From positions 124,001 through 188,000 of the forward strand of contig NZ_JPGL01000011.1 of the NCBI RefSeq assembly GCF_000732615.1: DNA of 64,000 bases, read 5' to 3'. Below, one piece after another: positions 8,853 through 17,255 of this stretch. Origin of the DNA: Burkholderia paludis (GTDB taxonomy: Bacteria > Pseudomonadota > Gammaproteobacteria > Burkholderiales > Burkholderiaceae). The notes beneath the pieces are model-generated. The model saw only the letters and a program-made list of their open reading frames with translations. It did no database searches and was not told the origin of the DNA. The position numbers were made by a program, and so were the translations under genes. Positions within the stretch are counted from its first letter, which is position 1, and each line of letters starts with the position of its first letter.

Positions 8853-10880
8853 TCACACCATCGCGTTGTCGCCGCCGGGGATCTCGTGCGCCTTGATCCG
8901 CTTGCGATGCATGTTGTACAGCAGCCTGCCGAGCACGCCGTCCTCGTGGTATGCACGCGTCATGTTGCGCACGTATTCGTCGTCGGGCGCGACGGCCTGG
9001 GCGCCCATGATCCAGCGCACGCTCTCGCGGTAGTTGTAGAGCGTCTTGTCGCGGCCGTCGCAGAGCATGCCCGACAGCGCGGCCATGGCCGCCGGATGAC
9101 CGCTTTCCGCGTGACCGCGCAGTTCGTCCAGGTAGCGATGGCGGGACGGAATGTCGTCGAGATCGCCGATGAACATCAGCAGGCATGCGAGGCCGTCGGT
9201 ATGCCCCATCTCGTGCGCCTTGCGCGCCGCCTCGACGGCTTCGATCTTCATGCGCTTGCGTTCGGCGTCGTCCCTGCTGGCCTGGGCGATGTGGTGATAC
9301 GCGTAGCCGAGCTTGTAGGCGCCCATGTTGCCGCCGCTTTCCATCGCCTGGCGGTAGTAGTGCGCGGCCTTGTGCAGATCGATCCCGACGTGCACGCCCT
9401 CCTCGTGGAACAGGCCGAGCAGGTACTCGCACGAATCGCCGCCGGCCTCGTAGCCGAGCTCGCAGATCGCGAAGGCATCCTCGCTGCGCCGGCCTTCGCT
9501 GCATAGCGCATACGCGAGCTGGTTCCAGGCCGGCGAGGCCGGTTCGTTGGCGCGCGCGGCGGCCAGCCACGCCGCGCCGCGCGCGTCGTCGCGGGCGAAG
9601 CCGAATGCGCCCGCGCGATGTCCGTAGCCGCGCAGGATCATGGCCGCCGTGCATGCGCGGGCGTCGGATGCGCGCTCGATCGCGCCGGTCAGCCAGTTTC
9701 CGTGCGGATCGGCATCGAGCGTCAGGCGGATCGCGATCTCCATCGCGGTGTTGTCGTCGATCGGCTGGTGGCGCTCGGCGTCCTGCAGGCGTGCATACCC
9801 TTGCGCGGCCTCGTCGCGCATGTAGTGCGCGTGGGCCAGCCAGTACTGCGTCTCCCAGCGATGATACGGATGCAGCGCCGCGTCGGCCCGCGCCAGCGTG
9901 GCGGCCATCGCGCGCCGGGCGTGCTCGGAGTCGTCGTCCGGACCCAGCGTTTCGCCGTGGTATTCGTCGTGCCAGATCTCGTGGAGCAGCCGGTCCTTCT
10001 CGACCGCGTCGAGGTGCGCGCACGCGGGGGATTCGACGAACGCGCGAATCTGGTCCTGCGAGCCGCCCCAGCGCGGCAGCATGTACCAGACGAACGTGCG
10101 CATCGGGACGTACTGGTGCGGATGAAGATGCAGCGTCGCGTCCATCCAGTACCACTTGCCCTTGCGCAGCTTCCTGCCCTGCGCGGGGCCCGGCAGCGCT
10201 TCCGGAAAGGCCGTCGGGCACGCGATCGGCACGTCGGGCGTCAGCCCGGACCGCGCGAGTATGCGCTGCAGCTCCGCGCGCGTGGCCGTGTCGTCGGCGG
10301 CGATGCCGAGGTCGGTCTCGACGCTCAGGTGCAGCTCGGTCACGGGCCAGCGGCGCTGCCGCACGAGCTGCGCGAGCCATTCGGGCTCGTAGACCGCCGA
10401 CGCCATGCTCGCGAAGACGATGTTCGGCGCGCTCCACATCGTCGGCGCGAGCGTCAGCGCGCGCAGCGCGGCGACGATCGTCATCGTGGCGCACGCGTAT
10501 GCGCAGATCCAGCCGGCCGCGGTCACCGTGTCCGCCCAGTCGGCGTCGTGGTATTCGGACGCCCAGTGGTGCCAGTAATGCGCTTCGCACAGCCATGCAT
10601 GGGCGGATTGCGGGCGGGCCGCCTGCCACGCGCGCAGGCGCGCGAGGCCCTCGGCGCCGGCCTCGATGCAGGGCAGTGCGTCGGCCGGCAACGCGTCGAC
10701 GTAGCGCGCTTCGGCCGCGCGGTCGGTCAGGCTCGCGGCGAGCGCCGCGTCGAGTTGCGCGTCGAGCGCGGCATGCTCGCCCGCGCGCAGCAGCGTGTCG
10801 ACGTCGCAGATGAGCCAGCGCGGCTTCACGGGCGGAATCAGGTCGGCGGGGGCGGAGGGCATGTCGGTGTCGGTGGTCAT
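8853..10880 (-). CDS. DUF4034 / Sel1-like repeat protein
   Basis: A 675-residue cytoplasmic protein and the last gene of a three-gene operon. The first 370 residues carry a DUF4034-type region (RWLICDVDTLLR, then a long helical part with WYMLPRWGG). The C-terminal half has Sel1/TPR-like units such as YLLGLFHEEG and KAAHYYRQAMESGGNMGAY, which usually mediate protein contacts. The ATG at 10880 overlaps the stop of the DUF1266 gene by 4 bp (ATGA), implying coupled translation; the frame stays open further upstream but would run through that gene. Function unknown. Confidence 0.8.
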   Translation of the reverse strand: MTTDTDMPSAPADLIPPVKPRWLICDVDTLLRAGEHAALDAQLDAALAASLTDRAAEARYVDALPADALPCIEAGAEGLARLRAWQAARPQSAHAWLCEAHYWHHWASEYHDADWADTVTAAGWICAYACATMTIVAALRALTLAPTMWSAPNIVFASMASAVYEPEWLAQLVRQRRWPVTELHLSVETDLGIAADDTATRAELQRILARSGLTPDVPIACPTAFPEALPGPAQGRKLRKGKWYWMDATLHLHPHQYVPMRTFVWYMLPRWGGSQDQIRAFVESPACAHLDAVEKDRLLHEIWHDEYHGETLGPDDDSEHARRAMAATLARADAALHPYHRWETQYWLAHAHYMRDEAAQGYARLQDAERHQPIDDNTAMEIAIRLTLDADPHGNWLTGAIERASDARACTAAMILRGYGHRAGAFGFARDDARGAAWLAAARANEPASPAWNQLAYALCSEGRRSEDAFAICELGYEAGGDSCEYLLGLFHEEGVHVGIDLHKAAHYYRQAMESGGNMGAYKLGYAYHHIAQASRDDAERKRMKIEAVEAARKAHEMGHTDGLACLLMFIGDLDDIPSRHRYLDELRGHAESGHPAAMAALSGMLCDGRDKTLYNYRESVRWIMGAQAVAPDDEYVRNMTRAYHEDGVLGRLLYNMHRKRIKAHEIPGGDNAMV

Positions 10881-11653
10881 GACGAAACGGGTTGGGGATC
10901 GAAGATGCGGTAGCCCTTCCACGGCAGCGAAAGCCAGTTTCCGGACGGATCGCGCAGGTGCTCGTGCACTTCCTGCGTGGCGCGCGACGACGCGGGGCCG
11001 TCCTGGCCGCTGCCGCGCAGCCAGTGCTGGCGGGCGCGCGCATACGCGAGCCCGAAGTCTTCCCAGCTGTCGAAGCTGTCCTGCGCGCGCTGCGCATTGA
11101 GCAGCAGCACGACCCACGCCTGCGGTTCGGGCGCCCAGCCGAGCAGCGCGATGCAGCGCACGAGAAACGCGGTGCGCGCGCAGTCGAACGCCAGCGCGTC
11201 GCGCACGCGGCCTTCCTGTGCGAGCTGTTCGTAGAAGCCATCGTGCGAACGGCCGACGCCGCCTATCCAGCCCGCGAGGATCGCCGGCACGCGCTGCACG
11301 ACCTGCGACTCGGGCAGGTCGGCCGGCAGGTCGAGTTCGCGCCGCAACTGGCTGGCGAGCTTGTCGCGCTGCGCGTCGGGCAGCGCATGGACGAGGTCGT
11401 CGCAATCGCAGCGCAACCCGTTGCGGATCAGCAGGATGTCGGCGAGCGCCAGCGACCAGCGGCGGCGGTTCGGCGGCGTCTGGTCGGTGCGCGTGCGCGA
11501 TACCGGCGTGGCCTGCGGGGCCGGGTCCGCGCGGTCGGTGCCCGCCGCCCGGCCCGCGTCGGCTTCGCGCATCGTGCGCCCGGCGGACAGGAGCGAACGC
11601 CACAGGAGCCGCGCGAGCCACAGCACCGCGATGCCGATCAGCAGTTTCAGCAT
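10877..11653 (-). CDS. Membrane-anchored DUF1266 protein
   Basis: A 258-residue protein. An N-terminal hydrophobic helix (residues 2-23, LLIGIAVLWLARLLWRSLL) is followed by a charged linker and then a DUF1266 domain: LALADILLIRN, GFYEQL, ALAFDCAR and SWEDFGLAYARARQHW. DUF1266 is also found in E. coli YbeR and YbeU, of unknown role, whose genes lie near a Sel1 gene. The start at 11653 overlaps the upstream PcfJ-like gene by 7 bp, and the stop overlaps the DUF4034 gene by 4 bp. Membrane topology is inferred. Confidence 0.75.
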   Translation of the reverse strand: MLKLLIGIAVLWLARLLWRSLLSAGRTMREADAGRAAGTDRADPAPQATPVSRTRTDQTPPNRRRWSLALADILLIRNGLRCDCDDLVHALPDAQRDKLASQLRRELDLPADLPESQVVQRVPAILAGWIGGVGRSHDGFYEQLAQEGRVRDALAFDCARTAFLVRCIALLGWAPEPQAWVVLLLNAQRAQDSFDSWEDFGLAYARARQHWLRGSGQDGPASSRATQEVHEHLRDPSGNWLSLPWKGYRIFDPQPVSS

Positions 11654-12906
11654 GGCGGGCTCCCGTCCGCCGTCGCGGGAAACACGAGCGCCGCGCACAG
11701 CGCGGGATCGATCGGGATGCCTTCGATCGCGAAGGCCGTCGCGCCGGCCGCCGGTGCGTCCGGTGCCGCACCGGACAGCGCGGCGGCCGGCAGCGCGTGC
11801 CGCGCGGCCGCCGCCACGGCCGGGTCGATCTGCTTCAGCCGGTCGAGCGCGTAGGGCGCGTTGCGCAGCAGCAGCCATTGCAGCACGGCGGGCGGCTGCG
11901 GGAAATGCTCGATCAGGTGGAAGTTCTCGCTCATCACGCTCAGCAGATGGTCGGGCGAGCGCAGGTCGGTGACGAAGGTCCATTCGCCGACGGTCGCGCC
12001 CGGCGCCTGCGGCTCGAACACGAGCCCCATGCCCTCGCAATCGGGATGGCGCTCGCCGCGCGGCGAGAGCGCGCGCAGGAAGCGGCGGACGTCGTCGGCG
12101 TAGCGGCGCACCGGATGACGGTTCTGCTTGCCCTTGATCTGGCCGATGCGCAGGCCGTCGCCTTCGACCGACAGGCTGATCGTCACGTGCGGCTGGTTGC
12201 CCGCGCCGCGCAGCGTGAACAGCCGCAGCCGGCCGTCCTGCACGGCTTGCGCGTACTGCTCGCCGTATCCGCCGCGCAGCCGGCGGCGATCCGCGAACTG
12301 GCCGAGGCAATGCTGCATGCGGTACGACTCGTAGGCCAGCTCCTCGCGCAGCGCCGCATGATGGCCGTCGAACTCGAAGACGATCCCGTTCGGCGTGCGC
12401 AGCACCTCGCGCAGCGCGAGGCCGCTGCTCGGCGCCCAGCCCTTGTCGCGGCGCGCCTGCATCCGCTGGTGCTCGCGTTCCCACATGTCGAACGCCATCG
12501 CGCACGTGATGCGCTGCAGCTTCCGCGCATGCCGCGTGCCGGCGCGCGCGCGCAGGAATTCGACCAGCACGCGCTCGCGATCGAGCAGCAGCATGTGCTC
12601 GGGGTCGATGAAGTAGAGCGGCCGCGGCTCGGCCGCGGACGTCGGCTGCGTCAGGAACCGGCGCACGAGCCAGTCGGGCGCCGGCCGGTCGGCGCCGGCG
12701 AGCGCGCGGTAAGCGGCGAGCGAGTCGAGCGGCTGCGCGTGCCCGAACGCGCCGACGACCCAGCGGAAGAAGTGGTTGCCGAGCCACGCGAGGATCTCGG
12801 CCGGATCGCCGCGCTCGACGCTGCGGCGTGCGATGGCCGCCTTGATGTCGGGCGCATTGACGACATCGCGCGGCCGATAGGCGGATTCGGCCAGGGTTTC
12901 GGTCAC
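11647..12906 (-). CDS. PcfJ-like protein
   Basis: A 419-residue cytoplasmic protein. The central block YRMQHCLGQF followed by an aromatic-rich stretch, LRLFTLRGAG and HVTISL matches the PcfJ-like pattern (HC-x-G, then a strand with SLR and a TIE-like strand). PcfJ was first noted on a conjugative plasmid; its biochemical role is not established. The start is a GTG at 12906 with a GGAGAG site 7 bases upstream. It is the first gene of the operon with DUF1266 and DUF4034 genes. The PcfJ assignment rests on motif recall, so moderate confidence. Confidence 0.65.
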   Translation of the reverse strand: MTETLAESAYRPRDVVNAPDIKAAIARRSVERGDPAEILAWLGNHFFRWVVGAFGHAQPLDSLAAYRALAGADRPAPDWLVRRFLTQPTSAAEPRPLYFIDPEHMLLLDRERVLVEFLRARAGTRHARKLQRITCAMAFDMWEREHQRMQARRDKGWAPSSGLALREVLRTPNGIVFEFDGHHAALREELAYESYRMQHCLGQFADRRRLRGGYGEQYAQAVQDGRLRLFTLRGAGNQPHVTISLSVEGDGLRIGQIKGKQNRHPVRRYADDVRRFLRALSPRGERHPDCEGMGLVFEPQAPGATVGEWTFVTDLRSPDHLLSVMSENFHLIEHFPQPPAVLQWLLLRNAPYALDRLKQIDPAVAAAARHALPAAALSGAAPDAPAAGATAFAIEGIPIDPALCAALVFPATADGSPPC

Positions 12907-13518
12907 GGGGGCACTCTCCGGTCAGGCAGGGCGTGCGCGGGCGGTGTGCGCGGGACCCTGAAAGTTCTTTCGGCTCATGGATGAAACGGCGGACGTGCGC
13001 GCCGGCGGTGCGCGGCTTCGTCGCGTATTCCCGATGCGGGACGGTCGATGCGTCGAATTACGCGACCAGGCGACGGCCCATGATGCGGGAGCGGGCGATC
13101 AGCGAATGGCGATTCATTATTTCTCTCGGGATGGCGCTTGTTTTTCTGGTTTCGCGAGTCTACTGCGAGATGCGCGGGTGAAGCAATCGCGCGACATGTC
13201 GACGCATGCGGATGTGCCGGGGCCGATCGCTTTTCCTGGCGATTTTCGTTATCGCTTGATTCGCGCCGCTGATTGAACGCGGTTGAAACTAGCGGCATGG
13301 CCGGCCGTCCGGCCCAGGGGCGGCGGATTGCGCCGGCGCAACGCGGCCTTGCGCGCACCTCATAAGTTTTTCTTTAGGCTCGCGCAACATATCGTCGATT
13401 GTTGGCGAACGGCCAGCAGGAGATAGTCCTGCCTCGACAGGCCGGTCGCCGTGATCGTTGCGCGGTGCGGCCGGATCTGTTGTTCACGCAACCATCAGAA
13501 ATCAAAGGAACCGCAACC
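12907..13518. other. Intergenic region upstream of beta-lactamase
   Basis: 612 bp between the divergent PcfJ-like operon and the class C beta-lactamase. The part from about 13110 to 13260 is less GC-rich. A 33-codon frame at 13081-13182 would encode one hydrophobic helix (FIISLGMALVFLVSRVY) but has no convincing ribosome site, so it is not called. No AmpR-type regulator is present. Confidence 0.4.
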
Positions 13519-14688
13519 ATGCGATTCAACGCGACACGCTTCGCCGCGACCCTGCTGGTCGCCGCGTGCGCCGCCGCCACGGCCGGCCGCGCGGCCGCCG
13601 CCACGCAGGACGATCTCCACGACACCGTGACCCGCCACATCGCGCCGCTGATGAAGCAGTTCGCGATTCCCGGCATGGCGATCGGCGTCGTCGCCGACGG
13701 CAAGCCGTACGTGTTCGACTATGGCGTGATGTCGACGCAAACCGGCAAGCCGGTCGACGGCGACACGCTGTTCGAAATCGGCTCCGTCAGCAAGACGCTG
13801 ACCGCGACCCTCGCGGCCGACGGGCAGGAGGGCGGCGAACTGTCGCTCGCGGACCCCGCCGCGAAATACCTGCCCGCGCTGCAGGGCAAGCCGTTCGGCG
13901 TCCTGACGCTGCTCAATCTCGGCACCCACACGCCCGGCGGGATGCCGCTGCAGGTGCCGGACAGCATTCACGACGACGCGAGCCTGATCCGCTATCTCGA
14001 CGCGTGGCGGCCCGCGTATGCGCCGGGCACGTACCGCACGTACTCGAACGTCGCGATCGGGATGCTCGGGTGGCTCACCGCGAAGGCGATGCACAAGGAT
14101 TTCGCGACGCTGATGGAGCAGCGGCTGTTTCCGTCGCTCGGCATGACGCACACGTACATCAACGTGCCCGCCGCGGCCCAGGCCGACTACGCGCAGGGCT
14201 ATACGAAGGACGGCAAGCCGATCCGGATGACGGCCGGCATGCTGTGGCAGCCGGCGTACGGCGTGCGGACCACGGCGGCCGACCTGCTGCGCTTCGTGCA
14301 GGCGAACATGGGGCTGGTCGGCACCGCGCCGCGCCTGCAGCGCGCGCTCGAACGCACGCACACCGGCTATTTCCGTGCGGGGCCGCTGACGCAGGACCTG
14401 ATCTGGGAACAGTATCCGTATCCGGTCGCGCTGCCGACGCTGCTCGACGGCAACGCGCCGAAGATGCTGTACGACGCGGTGCCGGCCAGCGCGATCAAGC
14501 CGCCGCTCGCGCCGCGCGCCGATACGTGGATCAACAAGACGGGCTCGACCAGCGGCTTCAGCACCTATGTCGCGTTCGTCCCGTCGAAGCGGATCGCGAT
14601 CGTGATGCTCGCGAACCGCAGCTTTCCGATCGAGGATCGCGTGAAGGCCGCCTACGGCATCCTCGGGTCGATCGACGGCCAGCGCTAG
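13519..14688 (+). CDS. ampC: Class C (AmpC-type) beta-lactamase
   Basis: A 389-residue periplasmic serine beta-lactamase with a Sec signal peptide (residues 1-28, ending AAA-AT). All three class C motifs are present: SVSK with nucleophile S89 and K92, YSN at 175-177, and KTG at 340-342 (WINKTGST). It hydrolyses beta-lactams through an acyl-enzyme, and length and motif spacing match functional AmpC enzymes. The ATG at 13519 is used because the signal peptide begins there. No divergent LysR (AmpR) gene is adjacent, so induction, if any, must come from elsewhere. Whether it confers resistance cannot be read from sequence; some family members are DD-peptidases or esterases. Confidence 0.85.
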   Translation: MRFNATRFAATLLVAACAAATAGRAAAATQDDLHDTVTRHIAPLMKQFAIPGMAIGVVADGKPYVFDYGVMSTQTGKPVDGDTLFEIGSVSKTLTATLAADGQEGGELSLADPAAKYLPALQGKPFGVLTLLNLGTHTPGGMPLQVPDSIHDDASLIRYLDAWRPAYAPGTYRTYSNVAIGMLGWLTAKAMHKDFATLMEQRLFPSLGMTHTYINVPAAAQADYAQGYTKDGKPIRMTAGMLWQPAYGVRTTAADLLRFVQANMGLVGTAPRLQRALERTHTGYFRAGPLTQDLIWEQYPYPVALPTLLDGNAPKMLYDAVPASAIKPPLAPRADTWINKTGSTSGFSTYVAFVPSKRIAIVMLANRSFPIEDRVKAAYGILGSIDGQR

Positions 14689-14827
14689 CGTGCGCGGCCG
14701 GCTCTACCCAAAAAATCTGATAGCGGTATCGGCGTGCTTCTGCAAAACGAAATACGCGCATCGCATCCCCTGAGCAGAATCCGGGCATATTTCCGGGCGT
14801 GTCCGGACATTCCAGTCAGGGGGAAAC

Positions 14828-16945
14828 ATGAGGAAGACAACTCTCGCGCGGCTGCTGTGCGGGCTGACCTTGGTCGGCGCGCTCGGCGCGTGCGGCGGCA
14901 ACATGGACGGCACGGGCGGCGCCGGGGGCTCGCCGGCGACCGCGGCAGGCGGCACCGACAACGGTAGCGGCAATGGCAACGGCGGCACGCCGCCGGGCCA
15001 GCCGGCCGCGAATCGTGCGCTCGTGATCGAGCTCGACGGCGTGACCTACGCGGCGCTGACCGCCGGCATCGCCGGCGGCACGCTGCCGAACCTCGCGAAG
15101 CTGCACGTCGCGCCCGCGTACAGCGGCGGTGTCAACGGCCTGCCGTCGCAACAGCCGAACCTCGACACGCCGAGCTGGGCCACGCTGCTCACCGGCGCCT
15201 GGGGCAACCGCCACCAGGTGCTGTCCGACGCGCCGAACCAGGCGCTGCAGGCGCCGACCGCGTTCGATGCGCTGAAGACCGCGAAGGCGGGCCTGCTCGG
15301 CGCGGCCGTCGGGTCGCCGGCGCTCGCGTCGCTGCTGGCCGCCGGACGCAACGCGGGCTCGCTCGACACGCTCGCGAACTGCGCGGCGGTCGACAACTGC
15401 GTCACGCAGCAAAGCACCGCGATGATCCAGCAGGGCTATTCGCTCGTCGTCGCGCAATACCACTCGGCGCAGGACGCGGCGCTGAACTACGGCCTCGGCG
15501 CGTCCGCATACGCGAACACGCTGCGGCAGCTCGACGCGGCGGTCGGCGCGCTGGTGGCCGAGACCGCGAAGCGCGGCAAGGAGAACTGGCTGGTCGTCGT
15601 CACCGGCGGCCACGGCCTGAATGCGGCGGGCGGCAGCGACGGGCTGCCGCTGCTGTCCGAATCGACGACCTTCGTCGCGATGAACCAGGCCGACAACGGG
15701 CGGCTGGGCAGCGCCGCGCAGCCGGCGTCGCTGGCCGACCTGCACACGCGGGCCAGCATCGCGGACATCGCGCCGACCGTGCTCGCGCAGTTCGGCGCGC
15801 TGCCCGCGCCGGCCGCATATGAAATGGACGGCGGCGAGCTGATCGGCGCGCAACCGGTGTCGCAGCTCGCCGGTGCGGCCAGCGCCGACGGCCACAGCGT
15901 GGTGCTGACGTGGGCCGCGCCCGCGAGCGGCGCGATCGCGGTGTACCGCGCGGGCCAGCAGATCGCGACGCTGCCCGCCGGCACGACGACCTACACCGAC
16001 AGCAATCTCGGCCTGAGCGCGGCCGGCACCTACAGCTTCGACTACGTGGTGACGGCCGGCGGCGCGCCGCTCGGCAGCATCGCGCGGATCGCGTACGTGC
16101 CGCCGCCGCCCCCGCCGCCCCCGCTCGCAACGTCGCTGAAGAACGGCCTCGCGTCGTATTATCCGTTCGGCGCGCTGCCGGCCGTCGATGCGCTGAACGC
16201 CGGCACGATGGGCCCGTTCTCGGCCGCCGCGAACGGCGGGTCGCTGAGCGCCGATCCGTTCGGCGGACAGGGGCTGCAGGTGACGACGCAGATCGTCGAC
16301 ACGAACGGCTACGACGGCTACAGGATCGTGCAGAACACCGATATCGCGACGCAGGCGCAGTTCACGATCGGCATGTGGGTGAAGACCCCATGTACCGACG
16401 TGGTCGGCTTCGGCACGCCGGTGTTCGCGAACAAGAACTGGCAGAGCGGCAAGAACGCGGGCATCGCGATCGGGCTGTTCCCGCAGGCGTCGGGCGCGCC
16501 GTCGGGCACCTGCAACATCCAGTACAACGCGGGCGACGGCTCCAACCGCAACGACCTGAAGACGATGAACGTGACCGCGAACCAGTGGGTGTACGCGGCA
16601 TTCGTGATCGACACCGTCGGCAAGACGATGACGGCCTACACGTTCGACCCGGTGCTCGGCGAGCAGAAGCAGAGCACGCCGCTCACGGTGTCGGTGGCCG
16701 CGCTGCCGGGCCTCGGCACGAAGACCTTCGGCGTGAACGAGGACGGCACCGGCCAGTACCACATGCTCGCGTGCGGCTATCCGGCCAGCCACTACAGCGG
16801 CGGCTATACGGTGAACGCGTGCACGACGGTCAAGCCGAACGTGGAAAGCTTCTCCGACGTCGCGATGTGGAACCGCGTCGTCACCGAAACCGAATTGCAG
16901 TCGGTCGCGGGCTCGGGCAAGCCGCTGTCGACGATCCTTCACTGA
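14828..16945 (+). CDS. Lipoprotein with phosphodiesterase-like and LamG-like domains
   Basis: A 705-residue lipoprotein: signal peptide with lipobox LGAC, acylated C22. A Gly/Asn/Thr linker (25-58) precedes an alkaline-phosphatase-superfamily, phosphodiesterase-like domain (about 60-345; ELDGVTYAAL, DTPSWATLLTG, VVVTGGHGLN). Then come an FN3-like module (345-425), a run of prolines, and a C-terminal LamG/concanavalin-like domain (435-705; FTIGMWVKTP, VFANKNW, SDVAMWNRVV). The usual metal-binding DHG is GHG here, so catalysis is doubtful. A small lipoprotein and phospholipase C follow at 12 and 37 bp, implying one operon acting at or outside the outer membrane. Confidence 0.78.
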   Translation: MRKTTLARLLCGLTLVGALGACGGNMDGTGGAGGSPATAAGGTDNGSGNGNGGTPPGQPAANRALVIELDGVTYAALTAGIAGGTLPNLAKLHVAPAYSGGVNGLPSQQPNLDTPSWATLLTGAWGNRHQVLSDAPNQALQAPTAFDALKTAKAGLLGAAVGSPALASLLAAGRNAGSLDTLANCAAVDNCVTQQSTAMIQQGYSLVVAQYHSAQDAALNYGLGASAYANTLRQLDAAVGALVAETAKRGKENWLVVVTGGHGLNAAGGSDGLPLLSESTTFVAMNQADNGRLGSAAQPASLADLHTRASIADIAPTVLAQFGALPAPAAYEMDGGELIGAQPVSQLAGAASADGHSVVLTWAAPASGAIAVYRAGQQIATLPAGTTTYTDSNLGLSAAGTYSFDYVVTAGGAPLGSIARIAYVPPPPPPPPLATSLKNGLASYYPFGALPAVDALNAGTMGPFSAAANGGSLSADPFGGQGLQVTTQIVDTNGYDGYRIVQNTDIATQAQFTIGMWVKTPCTDVVGFGTPVFANKNWQSGKNAGIAIGLFPQASGAPSGTCNIQYNAGDGSNRNDLKTMNVTANQWVYAAFVIDTVGKTMTAYTFDPVLGEQKQSTPLTVSVAALPGLGTKTFGVNEDGTGQYHMLACGYPASHYSGGYTVNACTTVKPNVESFSDVAMWNRVVTETELQSVAGSGKPLSTILH

Positions 16946-16957
16946 CGGAGTGCCGAC

Positions 16958-17218
16958 ATGAACACGATTCACCTGCGCCGCGTGCGCGTCGCGCTCGCCG
17001 CCTGCGTGCTGAGCGCGCTGGTCGCCGGATGCGGCGGCGACGATTCGGGCGGCGCGGCCGCGAGCGCCGCGAAGGCGAACGCCGCGCCGGCCGGCGCGGG
17101 CGGCGCGAGCGCGCCCGTGCCGATCGTCGCGATGCCGGGCGCCGGCCCGTGCCCCGCATCGGGTACGGCCGCGCTGCAATCGCCGTCGCTGAATTCGCAG
17201 CTGCGCTGCGCGCCGTGA
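16958..17218 (+). CDS. Small lipoprotein
   Basis: An 86-residue protein with a signal peptide and lipobox LVAGC, acylated at C25, then an Ala/Gly-rich linker and a short tail with two cysteines (PCPASGTAAL, LRCAP) that could form a disulfide. It lies 12 bp after the LamG lipoprotein and 37 bp before the phospholipase C gene, so it is probably co-transcribed. It may be an accessory or partner of the phospholipase; this is inference. Confidence 0.65.
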   Translation: MNTIHLRRVRVALAACVLSALVAGCGGDDSGGAAASAAKANAAPAGAGGASAPVPIVAMPGAGPCPASGTAALQSPSLNSQLRCAP

Positions 17219-17255
17219 CGCGCGCGCCTTTCCGGGACGACCTTCCTTCTCGATC

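Noticed and set aside
13081-13182. 33-codon membrane peptide upstream of ampC
   Set aside because: It has a hydrophobic helix but no convincing ribosome site or conserved context.
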